64,000 nt of DNA, taken from NCBI GenBank assembly GCA_029339505.1, contig JAQISU010000170.1, forward strand, positions 2,250,001-2,314,000. Reading direction: 5' to 3'. The stretch's first letter is position 1, and each line of letters opens with the position of its first letter. The translations under genes and the position numbers were made by a program. The notes below the pieces were generated by a model, which was given only the letters and a program-made list of their open reading frames with translations, had not been told where the DNA came from and searched no databases. Shown piece by piece: positions 29,881 through 40,000 of this stretch. The DNA comes from Unio delphinus. Lineage: Eukaryota; Mollusca; Bivalvia; Unionida; Unionidae.

Positions 29881-30229
29881 TGGACATTTCTTCTCATAAA
29901 GTTGATGATGTCGTCTTCCAAAGGTGGCAATCCATACGAATCAAAATATTCCACACAAACATCTCAGGGAAAGTAAATGGCTACGCAGTGGGTAACTCAG
30001 AGATGTCCATGTTGATGACATTAGCTTGATGGTCTTGAGCTTTGCAATGATGCAGCTCATCTTTAGCATCACAAAATGATTCTAAGAAGCAGTGTACGAT
30101 CTGAAGTTTAAAAAGGTAATACAGTTTCCATGTATCTTTTTTTGTTCTGTTTTTCGCACAGGTAATGATAAGTCATCATTTTAATCCTGACTTTTACCTG
30201 AAAACTTTGACAAATAAACGTCTATTAGC

Positions 30230-30760
30230 TCCATCGTGGTACCCTGAGCCAAGAGATATTTGATGCGATTGATCTCCAGAGCAGTTAACAGAGGACAAAA
30301 AGTTTCACTCAAGTCCTTACACCACTGATGAAATACTGCTTCGTCCTAGATGAGACTCCAATCATTATCCAAATACTCGTCCAATTTTTCCACTTGATCT
30401 AACATCAGACAGTTATTGTGTTGAATTTGACTGGTATGATCGTTTTGACATCCATAACAATATTTATTGATCACATCCTTAATGTGTTTTGCTAGATACC
30501 TGGCAAAACAAGAGACTAAATGTTATTCTTGTTCCGGAGCCCATCGAGCATGTTTCAAGGAATCGGAATCTGTCTGCGCCCACTTGTGAAGTGACACACA
30601 GCAACTGAAGCACATTACTTTATTTCCTTCGCCCAAGAAGATAAATCCGGCTTTGGCTAATTCTTCGGAGGTAGGTCCTCTCAGATATTTTGGCTTTTTT
30701 CCTTTGAAGGCTTGGAATCGACTTTCAAATCGACTTTCTAAGTTGCAAACATACATGAAA
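30230..30760 (-). pseudogene. BIR-like domain joined to a Cys/His-rich region, broken
   Basis: One minus-strand frame. Residues SRFQAFKG, then LAKAGFIFLGEGNKVMCF and SCCVSLHKW, then HARWAP match the BIR pattern of inhibitor-of-apoptosis proteins (C-x2-C then His), but the final zinc-binding Cys position is Gln and a TAA follows directly. The same frame continues after the stop with NKYCYGCQNDHTSQIQHNNC and reaches a TAG near 30360, then continues to about 30230. I do not know the second region by name. It lies just downstream of, and parallel to, the polymerase relic, so both may come from one virus-like element. A host IAP pseudogene is the alternative. Confidence 0.55.
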
Positions 30761-30838
30761 CAAATATGCGTTTCTTACAGGTTCATCTCGACGAAGGCAC
30801 GAGCGATTCCGCAGGAGTTTGCTCAGGGCTAAATTACA

Positions 30839-31607
30839 TCAGTAGGGTTGTAGGCGCATAGGCTGGCGTAGATGTTGATATCTGCCATGGAAACCAAAAG
30901 CGTCCACTACAAGGAGTGGCATCGCTTTCTCATCCGTCAGGTTTGACAGACACATCATCACTTTCCATGATATATACTGACCGATATCGTTTCTTTCCTG
31001 AACATACATGTCCCGTGTTAGTATTGGTACTATGCCTTGTCCACGAGTAGGGCACAATCTGAGCAGTTGGCAAGCACTTTTCTGATATGAAACTTGTGTC
31101 TACCAATATTGTTGGTAAATGACAAAAGTTCGCAAACACGCAGGGTAGTGCATTTATTGTTGTCATTCGTGAAGATAGGGTGTAGAGGCAAAACATCTCT
31201 CACATTCGATTCACAAATCTTGTGTTGCGCTCCATTGCTATAGCCGTAGTCTCATTTCTCACAATAATAACAATGTCTCATGAACGAGGCGATACTGGTG
31301 ATGATCTCCGCATGTTCATCGTGATAATAGACGTGAATGTATTTTCCATCTTTACAATCCATGCCTCGAAAGAACAAAGGTTCGCGCGCTTCTTGAGGGT
31401 GTAACGTGGAGCCAAGACATCTTGCAATTTTTGCATTTCAGGAATGCCGCAGGGGTTGTCTTTAGATAGCACCGCTTGCTGGAACAAGAGTTCTGCTTTA
31501 TTTCGTTGCTTGGCTGAGTGAGAAAAAGAATCTACGTTGGAGTAAACGTTGTGGGTGAGACAAATAATGCTAACCCCCTTGACTGAGATTCCCTTGTCTC
31601 GGTCCAA
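30839..31607 (-). pseudogene. Polinton-type DNA polymerase B, N-terminal fragment, frameshifted
   Basis: Minus-strand frames read NPCGIPEMQKLQDVLAPRY and then, after a frameshift near 31360, FFRGMDCKDGKYIHVYYH, DEHAEIITSIASFM and CYYCEK, followed by Cys/His pairs (HKIC and similar). From memory, this order (a CGI-x-E-x3-Q...LAP block, an HxYYHxxHxxIITS block, then zinc-binding Cys) is typical of the region before the exonuclease domain of protein-primed polymerases in many animal Polintons. Several frameshifts and a TGA in place of a Cys codon break it. No polymerase motifs A-C are present. It is clearly unlike the N-terminus of the polymerase in the intact element, so it comes from another lineage. 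Confidence 0.55.
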
Positions 31608-34600
31608 ACCCGAACATAGATCATTTATATCTTAACTGTATTTGTCTCTCCCTAGAGTAATGCGAATTCAGGTCAGCCACTTCCTACATTGTTGTCCATA
31701 GTTAGTACCGTGACGTCACCTCACTTATTGTACCTTGTACCCAAACAGCTCCACGACCAGTTTGGGATTTTGATTGTCGCCATATATATCGATCGAGAAC
31801 ATCAAATGCATTTATCAATCGTTTATACTTTGACCTAGTAAATTTCATCCGCTAATATGAAATATTATTATGAATTATTATTATGAATATGAAATAATGC
31901 AGAATAGAAAAAAGCTTTATAATTTGACTATACAAAAAAACACATTGTCATTATAATACATAATTAAAATACAATGCACTATTGCATAAATGAATGAATA
32001 ATAGTCATAAAAAAAAGTGTTCTTATAAATCCTCGCTGGCTGGCATTAACATTCGAAACAATGTCATGTTCCGTCAGACACGTGTTTCGTTTGAATACAC
32101 TAAAGATGAAACTTCTTTGACCGGTTATCGCTTTCATGTAGTATAAGCCTACGACCACCATCCCCTCCACAAATACAATATTTGAATATACTAATTAAAA
32201 TGGTTTCTCAAATATTTTATGGCACAAAGACATGTTGTCGCGAAAAATATTTGTACATAAAAGTTCTAGCATAAAATACATGCTATGAAATTTTAATTCG
32301 TAACTGATATTTTATCCATAAAATCATGATCTGGAAATACTCTTTCAAGATGACAAGCTTAGGGATATGATATGAATGACTTTTTAAAAAACGTCAATAT
32401 TCTCTGTTTGTAAACAACAACAAAAAGTGCATTTCTTAGATATCAATAATATACACAATTACGATTCTACTTTACTATTCTGTCTTTCGATATAAGCAAG
32501 GGAACTTCCAGCTTTATTTTTATTTTTGTGCTATAGTGCACATAATTTCAAGTATAATCCGTGTATTGTGTCGAAGAAAAAAAATATCCTTATCGATAGT
32601 TAAATGAGGTTATTATTCTTGAATATACATGATGACGAATGTTGACAACGGTTTGTTAGCGACTCAAAATGGCGGCAGAAGGTGCGCGCGCGTTGAATTG
32701 TGGGTATTTAATCGTGACGTCTGTGAAAACAACCCATATTCTAAAAAGAGAAGTGGTTATAAACATATATATGATATCTTATAGGTGTCGTTTCTGGAGG
32801 CAACTGCTGTCTACCAGTCAAAATCAAATACATCGTTCAGTCTTTGCATAAAAAGCGATAAAATTGAAGATATATGGAATTAGTTACGGTAATACCAGAC
32901 TTCTCCAAATACTGAGATCAATAAAATTGTTCTCATATTAAAAACCCGTCTGTATATAATCTTTTTTCTTCTTTATCGCATTCGGTAAGCATTAATTGGT
33001 ATATTTTTTTGAAGAATATAATTTTTTGTGTTTAACCGTTTCAACTAGTGTATGTGAGAAAGCCTGCCAGTAGCTTCTCGTGGGGCGGTGATTCTTTTTG
33101 GGTGTTTTCCTGGCCACCATTAATACTGGTCGCCATGTATAGCCTATCGTGTGCTCAAAAATGGCGTTTAACCTACAACAACAACATTCTGGAAGTAGAA
33201 TATTCCATTAACATCCAACCTTACATGATAGATTCGTGGGACAAATATAAGCAGGACTCGTCAGATTATGACAATGGCGCTGCTCTTGGGTCTTAGAGAA
33301 ACATTCAAGTTCGAAATGTCTCTGGCACAACCTGGTGTGTTGAGTTAGCATAAAGCCTTTGCTCTTTATATTGATTATCCATACAGCTCTCCTTTTACGG
33401 TCCCTTGAAAATGTGAAAAAAACTCAATCTTCTGTCTGGAATTTCTATTATTCACACATTTATTTTTTTTTTTTTTGGGGGGGGGGGGGGGGGCGGGCAC
33501 CAGACAGATTCTCACCTCCATTTTCGAAAACAAAGGAACAAAGTTTTCATGCGTTGGTTTATTCTTCCCGATATGTAGTTTGGTGCTTTTTCAAATATAT
33601 TTTTTCTCCCCTTTCTAAAATTTCCGTTTATGTAGTTAAACTTTGAGAGGTATTGTATCCTTAGCGTTTCTATAGAGTTGATCATCCGAGTAGGTTTTAT
33701 TCATCTAATCTCAAAATTCTTTTCTAGTTCATTTTGTCGACCTTGGCTAGTGGTCACCTGTACCCCATGTATGATATTTATGTTGGTGCTATATGTATGT
33801 GATATATGATTTTTTCACAATTATTTTTATATTCATTTATTTGATTTTTAATTTTGAGAGAAGTACGGTGTACTATCTTTGTTAAGGGGCAAAAAAAGAA
33901 ACTTTTCGTTTTAAGGCTTGTATTTTTTTTCCGTGTCGTTCTTCGCATTGTATATTTAATTCATGTTGAGTTCGACTGTGCTCGAGTGGGGGTCCATACA
34001 TTTTTAAAATTTAAATTGTACTTCTCCATACTCGAGTCTTTTTTAATTTATTAGTCCTTTTTAAAGATTTTCCTAAATTGTTTAAGGTATCCTTTCATAT
34101 GGGTTCTCTGTGCAATACGGGAGCTGACCAGCGGTGGTATAGAAGACGAACAAAGTATTCCTTTTGTTTTTTTTCTTTTCTTTTTCTTCCTAAAAAATTA
34201 ATTCGCAAGGCATATTTAGATACACTTAACTTGCATATTTGATTCACACAATTTAGAGCTGTGTAGTGAACCATCCTGTTTCTACTTGACACTTCGCTGC
34301 AGAAACTGAATACAACTCGTAAACGTTAATCGTCTCAAATGACGTCACATCCTGTGTATATGGAAGGGAGCTAACAAATTCGCGGCAGGGACTTTCCGTT
34401 TGATCTCGGAAAACAGGACAGTATTCTTTTCTGAAATGTAAGTGCAAATACATAAGATGCAAATAAACAAATAGTTGGGATATATTGAATACACAATGTA
34501 CTAAATATCTTTCTATTTACAATAAAATTATTCAGGTCCGGGTTTTTGTCCCCTTTAATGATACCCACAAATCTACATAGCGAAGTGGAAGCCCAACTCA

Positions 34601-34657
34601 TCATATACAAATGTATTGTTGGTAGACAGCTTCACATCTTGTAACTTTTTGCAATAT
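31608..34657. other. intergenic, no gene confirmed
   Basis: AT-rich. At 32664-32725 a small CpG-rich island has CAAAATGGCGGC (YY1-like, at an ATG), GCGCGCGC and GTGACGTC (CRE-like), which could be the 5' end of a host gene, but no convincing exon follows. A T15/G15 run lies at 33463-33493. An A/T-rich stretch leads to the Polinton. Confidence 0.45.
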
Positions 34658-34658
34658 T

Positions 34659-34663
34659 TTCTA
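34659..34663. repeat. target site duplication TTCTA, left
   Basis: TTCTA directly before the left TIR tip is repeated directly after the right tip. With one further T on the left and the terminal T of the right TIR it could be read as the 6-bp TTTCTA, the usual Polinton length. Confidence 0.8.
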
Positions 34664-34873
34664 AGCAGCAGAGAGTGTGAACAGACTTTCTCTAATTGGG
34701 GTATATTTTAAGCAAAAATATTCTAAGTCTCCATTTGCCAAACTGAGACTTAACAATTTTAGAGCTCTGTTTGTCAAACGGAGCCTTCCTCAAGGGTAAA
34801 AAAAAAAGACGCCATTTAGTTGACGTTCACCTCCTCGGCTGCTAATGCGCTAACTAAATATTTGATCAAGTCC
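34664..34873 (+). repeat. left terminal inverted repeat
   Basis: 210 bases matching the reverse complement of 50812-51020. The only difference I see is A10 here against A9 in the right copy. Inner end GATCAAGTCC. It contains the last eight codons and the stop of the ATPase gene. Confidence 0.97.
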
Positions 34874-35512
34874 GACACGATATCTTGTCCGAGGGTCTGA
34901 TAAATTTATCGTCACAAATCCGTGTGGGATTGTCTGAGCGTGGCTAAAGAAATTTCTAAATCGATTATGATCCATATCACCACCGCACCAAGTTTGCCAA
35001 ATATTTCTAAGAGTATGAGTATCAACTCCGTTAAATACACACAGCATATTGCAGTTATCTCTGATCACTTTTGGTATTTGAGTGTAACGTTGAGTGATAT
35101 ATATCACATCGGTGTTTTTATGTCTGCCTCTGGAAAATATTCTAGCAGGATTCTTTTGATTATCTAACATGATATCATCATATACGACTAAATTGTTAAT
35201 ACTTCCATCAATATCATCAATATTCGGTGCCTCTTCGATATCGGTTATAAACTCAATAACACCATCGCCGTTAATTTCTTGCGCGGCATCATTAAAATCC
35301 TTTAATACTTCATAACATCGTTGATCGTCTACACTCGGAGCAATCATGTACAATTTATCCCACTTCATCCATCTCGTTATCAAATTAAGTAGCAATTGTG
35401 TTTTACCACTTCCAGATGGTCCGATGATAATCGCGCGAATAGAATTTGGTAACATTGCATGGTGTCTAATAGGTTCCCGTCGTCGAGTAGCTGAATAATC
35501 AATTACATTCAT
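34850..35512 (-). CDS. A32-like packaging ATPase (FtsK/HerA superfamily)
   Basis: 220 residues. Walker A GPSGSGKT at 31-38 and Walker B NNLVVYDDIM with Asp112-Asp113; the C-terminal half has the family block RNFFSHAQTIPHGFVTIN. Such ATPases pump viral DNA into the capsid in Polintons, virophages, adintoviruses and nucleocytoplasmic large DNA viruses. Length is usual for the group. The ATG at 35510-35512 is preceded by TATATATA, shared with the divergent zinc-ribbon gene 18 bases away. The stop codon and last eight codons lie inside the left TIR, so a copy of this short coding segment exists at the right end too. Its C-terminal part is also found as the relic at 9.75 kb. Confidence 0.95.
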   Translation of the reverse strand: MNVIDYSATRRREPIRHHAMLPNSIRAIIIGPSGSGKTQLLLNLITRWMKWDKLYMIAPSVDDQRCYEVLKDFNDAAQEINGDGVIEFITDIEEAPNIDDIDGSINNLVVYDDIMLDNQKNPARIFSRGRHKNTDVIYITQRYTQIPKVIRDNCNMLCVFNGVDTHTLRNIWQTWCGGDMDHNRFRNFFSHAQTIPHGFVTINLSDPRTRYRVGLDQIFS

Positions 35513-35530
35513 AACTGTTATATATAAATT
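35513..35530. promoter_or_regulatory. shared 18-bp divergent promoter with TATATATA
   Basis: Only AACTGTTATATATAAATT separates the start codons of the ATPase (-) and the zinc-ribbon gene (+). The near-symmetrical TATATATA lies 5-7 bases from each ATG, which implies very short or absent 5' leaders. Confidence 0.6.
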
Positions 35531-35713
35531 ATGGATCTATATTGTGTGAAGTGTAGGACGCGTACTGGCACAAATGACTTGACGACGATTACAACGAAAA
35601 ATAATCGATCAGCGCTTTCTGGTAAATGCGTACAATGTAGTACGAAAAAATTTAGATTTACTTCCACGAAACCTTTAAAAAAAAACGAGGAGGTGATATT
35701 GCAGCCAAATTGA
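35531..35713 (+). CDS. zinc-ribbon protein, DUF5679-like (frame 0 of a possible frameshift gene)
   Basis: 60 residues with two Cys pairs, YCVKC near the start and GKCVQCSTKKF at 31-41, and the sequence KNNRSALSG between them: a single zinc ribbon of the DUF5679 type as I remember it. Its last complete in-phase heptamer is A AAA AAC at 35680-35686; after it the frame runs only eight codons to TGA (35711-35713). The -1 frame continues without a stop into the PLA2-like domain, and in related elements, from memory, these two domains are one protein. Either programmed -1 frameshifting makes both a short and a fused product, or an A was lost or gained in the run. Role unknown; zinc-ribbon domains often bind nucleic acid or proteins. 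Confidence 0.8.
   Translation: MDLYCVKCRTRTGTNDLTTITTKNNRSALSGKCVQCSTKKFRFTSTKPLKKNEEVILQPN
35680..35686 (+). promoter_or_regulatory. candidate -1 ribosomal frameshift site A AAA AAC
   Basis: The heptamer has the X-XXY-YYZ form in the correct phase for the zinc-ribbon frame (codons AAA AAC at 35681-35686). The preceding bases extend it to TTTAAAAAAAAAC. I could not identify a strong stem or pseudoknot 5-9 bases downstream by eye. Confidence 0.5.
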
Positions 35714-36045
35714 CAAAACTCCCAGGAACACCGTGGGCAAAGTATCCAGGAGAAAAGCACCTTCCAGGATATAGCTACTGTGGACCGGGAACACGATTAG
35801 ATATCAGACTTGATGATCAAAATCAGCCCCGACCCGGCGAGTATCCAATAAACGCTATTGATAAGGCGTGTCATGCTCATGATGTCGCTTATAAAAGCAG
35901 CAATCTTCAACATAGACATCTCGCAGATGTAAAATTAATTCATGCGTTAAATGCTATTCCTGATAAATCCTTCAAAGAAAAATTGGCTTCTTGGTTGGTA
36001 AAATCTGCTATGAAGGGTAAATTGATGTTAGGTGCTGGTAATTGA
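35686..36045 (+). CDS. phospholipase A2-like domain (parvovirus-VP1u type), in the -1 frame
   Basis: From the slippery site this frame is open for 119 codons to TGA at 36043-36045. It holds the calcium-loop signature HLPGYSYCGPG and the catalytic His-Asp block KACHAHDVAY, as in the PLA2 domain of parvovirus VP1 and Polinton/adintovirus homologues; in viruses this domain acts on the endosomal membrane during entry. There is no ATG before the domain in this frame (the only early start-like codon is TTG at 35710), so translation must come by frameshift from the zinc-ribbon gene or the domain is silenced by an indel. The stop overlaps the palindrome AAAATGCTAGCATTTT before the integrase. Confidence 0.85.
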   Translation, partial: RGGDIAAKLTKLPGTPWAKYPGEKHLPGYSYCGPGTRLDIRLDDQNQPRPGEYPINAIDKACHAHDVAYKSSNLQHRHLADVKLIHALNAIPDKSFKEKLASWLVKSAMKGKLMLGAGN

Positions 36046-36060
36046 AAATGCTAGCATTTT
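36045..36060. repeat. perfect 16-bp palindrome AAAATGCTAGCATTTT
   Basis: Fills the gap between the PLA2 stop and the integrase ATG. Member of the dispersed palindrome family of this element. Confidence 0.9.
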
Positions 36061-36063
36061 AAT

Positions 36064-37020
36064 ATGGAATCTATTTATTATTCTCCGAGAGGATACTGGA
36101 GAGGTTACGCAGCAATCAATAAACTAGCTAGTGCATCAAAGGTGAAAAAAACTACAGCGGCAAACTGGTTATCTAAACAGGCAATATGGCAAATTTATCT
36201 ACCAGCGCCTAAACAAATTAACTATTCGCATTTTGATGTTACAACACCTAATGAAGTTCATCAAGCTGATATACTATTTCTGCCGCATGACAACGGTTAC
36301 AAATACGCGTTAACGTTAGTTGATATTGCAAGTCGATACAAAGAAGCAGAACCGTTAAAAACAAAATCATCTACTGAAGTAGCTTCTGCATTTGAAAAAA
36401 TTTATCGACGAGGTCCTCTGCGCTGGCCAAATCTGTTACAAGTTGATCCTGGCAAGGAATTTCAAGGTGTTGTTACATCTACGATGAAACATCATAATGT
36501 CGCCATCAGACGAGGACACACTGCGCTACATCGCGATCAGGCAATTGTTGAACGGTTTAATAAAACCCTTGCTGAGCGGTTATTCGGATATCAATACGCA
36601 AAAGAATTCATCCAGGATAAACGATCCCGTGAATGGGTCAAGAGATTACCAGCTGTGATTACCGCAATCAATAATGAGATTACTAGAACAATTAATATGA
36701 AACCTGTCAACGCTATTAAGAAGGCGTCTATCAAAATGGAAATCCAAGGAATTTCACAAAAAGATTTCAAAGAACCAATTCTTGGTAGTAATGTCATTGT
36801 AAGGTACTTATACGAACCAGGAGAGCTTGAGGGTGGTAAAAAAAGAGCTACTGATCCTATTTGGAGCGTCACTACGCATAAAATATCCGGCATAACACGA
36901 TCAACTGGTAGACCTCCAGTCTATAAACTGGATTCAACTGCTCCTCAGCGAGGATTTACACGCAAACAATTACAAGTGATTCCCGAGGATACTCAATTGC
37001 CACCGCGTGGTCTTAATTAG
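36064..37020 (+). CDS. Polinton integrase (DDE, retroviral type)
   Basis: 318 residues. The rve core shows D69 (HQADILFLP), D128 (LLQVDPGKEFQG) and E163 (AIVERFNKT), a D,D-35-E spacing. N-terminal 45 residues form a small helical region; the C-terminal 90 residues (IVRYLYEP...KQLQVIPED) suit the DNA- or chromatin-binding tail of the family. It joins the TIR ends to host DNA with a 5-6 bp duplication, as seen at this insertion. The ATG follows CATTTTAAT and the CTAG palindrome. Its last eight bases overlap the convergent polymerase gene. Confidence 0.95.
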   Translation: MESIYYSPRGYWRGYAAINKLASASKVKKTTAANWLSKQAIWQIYLPAPKQINYSHFDVTTPNEVHQADILFLPHDNGYKYALTLVDIASRYKEAEPLKTKSSTEVASAFEKIYRRGPLRWPNLLQVDPGKEFQGVVTSTMKHHNVAIRRGHTALHRDQAIVERFNKTLAERLFGYQYAKEFIQDKRSREWVKRLPAVITAINNEITRTINMKPVNAIKKASIKMEIQGISQKDFKEPILGSNVIVRYLYEPGELEGGKKRATDPIWSVTTHKISGITRSTGRPPVYKLDSTAPQRGFTRKQLQVIPEDTQLPPRGLN

Positions 37021-40000
37021 CACCCAGGGTGCTGTCACCCCGGCGTCTGTTGCACTCAAGACAAGTCAACCTCACATTGTTTCTGACATGACCGAGATTG
37101 TTATCTTTTCTATCTACGGTGAATTGGCGAGGATCTTTATCCGAATACTGCCAACGCATTATACAATTACAACTCGCGCAGTGATTGTTCTGTTGTTGCT
37201 TTAGTGTCTTAATTAATTCAGCATCAATGTCAAATTCTCTTTTATTTTTTTTATCCTGTTGTTTATAACCAGAGAGTTTTTTTCTGATTATATTATCATC
37301 GGTGTGTATATTACTTATTGTATTGTCATTATCATTAACCACAATTCTTCGAAGTTGGTTTATTCGCCGTACTCTGGATACTGCGAGATAAACTAAATTT
37401 GACCACTCAATATGATTATCTACTATCCAAAGAGTTGTATCGGATATAGTCAATCCCTGTGAAGAGTGTATTGTTGCTGCATAACCTAACGTCCATGGGG
37501 ATTTATCAGCACCTAATGCATCTTTAACGACGCTGATATCAACCAACACAATATCATTTAATACTAAATTCTGCTTTTGTTGTTGTCCAGGAATGTCAAC
37601 GTCGATATTCTGCTTTCGTGTATCCTTAGGTCTATAACAGAGTGGTACTGGAAGCGTTGCAAATTTTTCTTTATGTAGCGCAAACAACTTCATCTGAAGT
37701 GCGTCTCTGACTATTTTTCTACTCGCGATTATTAAATCATTTGGCTTCCACATTTCCCAAAAATCATTCATGGGAGTTTCAGAGATTATTTCACGCGCTA
37801 TTTCACATTGGATTTTATCCGGTTGTAATCTAATTAGCGCTTTGAATTCTCGTAATTGTTCATCAAGTGATCTATGGTCGGTATTAATCTCTTCATAATA
37901 ATCTACAAATCCTTTTAACCATTCATGTGGAGATCCACCAACAAATGGCTGCGGTTGGCCGTGATCCCCGCACATGACGACTTTTGTGTTTTTTGTCAAC
38001 AACCATGATAGAAATGTCTGTAATACTGTCAACGATATAGTACATATTTCATCCCAGATTATTACATCAGGAATGAATTTATCGCCCATTCGATCAGGAG
38101 TCCATGTATCGCCTTTCCATCGAAAGAAGCTGTGATAAGTACAAGCTTTTACCCCCCGCGCTATCATCTCTCTGGCGAGTCTGTGAGTTGGTGTTAACAC
38201 AATCATGTTAGAAACACTTGTGTTTCTATTACGAAATAATTCGATTGCACGAGTTGTCTTTCCTGATCCACCACAGCCGTTTAAATAAACTGTCTTGTAT
38301 CTACAAATCGGATCGGATACGGGCGGTGCAGTAGAAAATTCTGATTGAATCTCTGAGATATTATGGTTACTTTTCAAGTATTTATCATCCATAGCAACGT
38401 CTGCGGATTTACAATACTCATGTAGTGTTTCTTTTTTAAACCTCCAATTCCCCCACGCTTCCTTAGGATCTGTGAATTTAGCTACATCTGATTTATATTT
38501 CTCATGGATATACATCGAATCAGTAGCTACTCTAACCGCGGTATTAGGAAATCTATTTATCATCGAGAATAGATTAATACAAGAATAGGCTAGCATAGAA
38601 CTTCTCAATTGTGTGTATTGACAACTTTTTCCATCACAGTAGGTAACAACCGTACCTAATTTCTTACCATTTCGAAGGACATCATCTACCCAAATATTAT
38701 TAGTTCCGCTCGCAGATTTGTAAGCTTCCTCATCTAATTCCCCTGATAGAAAAGCGTTCTTACGGGTTACAAATTTCCCTTTTTTTATTAAATCAGATAT
38801 TATGAAATTGTATTCTTCATCGTCTATGATTAATCTAGAAGAGTATTTTGCATTATCAAATCTTCCACCTTGAGTAAATTTACCGATTATTTTTCGTCCG
38901 AGATCTTTAGCCTCTCTATTACTACCTTCGAATAATTTCTTAGACCAATCTATGATTTGTTCCTCGCTGAAATCCTTCGAATTTCCATCTAGAAATTGTT
39001 TTCGTTGTTCGTTAATTATTTTTTCGAGATCGGGTTTTGGTAACCAAACATCTTTCTGAGCGTTATAACAAATAATCGCTTCACTGACAATTAATGATGT
39101 TAACATACCACAATCGATCATATATCGCAATAGCACAATTGGCATCCACGCTTTTTCATACATATGTCTACCAAGCCAAAGATAACTACACGGATGTAAC
39201 CCTGTAGCTAATTCGAATGATATCACACGAGCGAACCCGGTTAAATCAAAATTAGAACTGCTAGCAGTTCCAGGCAATGGACCATTAATCGCAACACGAG
39301 TCATTTCATGTGTGGGATGTCCAAATCGTTTAAAATATTCAGAGCATTCTCCATATCCGAGAAAACTTCCAGGATAACACGCGGATATATCAATTGAAAT
39401 CATACCATCACGTGAGTATTTCGTATTCCACAATCCTCCATGACCAAATTCGACGCAACTCAACTTCACATCCTCCAGAAAATCACTTCGTGTTGGACGC
39501 CATGAATTCTTTTCTCGTGCGAAGTGAGCTACCACTGATGGAATTGTGAAGCTATCCGTAAGTAGTTTTTCTGTAGAAATGCTAGTGTTTCCTTCTAAAT
39601 ACTCATTAGCGATTTTTCTCATTCTAGTATCTAATTCTTCAGTTCGATATAATTCACCATTTGGTTTTACAAACTGATCAAATCCTATTTCCGGATCCTC
39701 ATTACTCCTGAGTAACCATACTGACACAGGGTCGTCTTTGGTTAACGCGTGAATAGCATCAAATAATTTCTCTTCATAGAAACCATCCCTAGAAAATTCT
39801 TTAGGGATATATCGAACAGTTCTTTCTCGTGGAAATATATTTACCGCGGGTGTCCACGCGTGTTTGTTATGATCAATAATTTCAATTGGAGCTCCTCGCG
39901 ATTGATATTTTGGTTCGTATAATACTTCTCCGGTTATTGTCGCTACCGATATTGGAAATTTTAATAATGCTTCTAATTTAGCTATATCGGAAATCATTGC

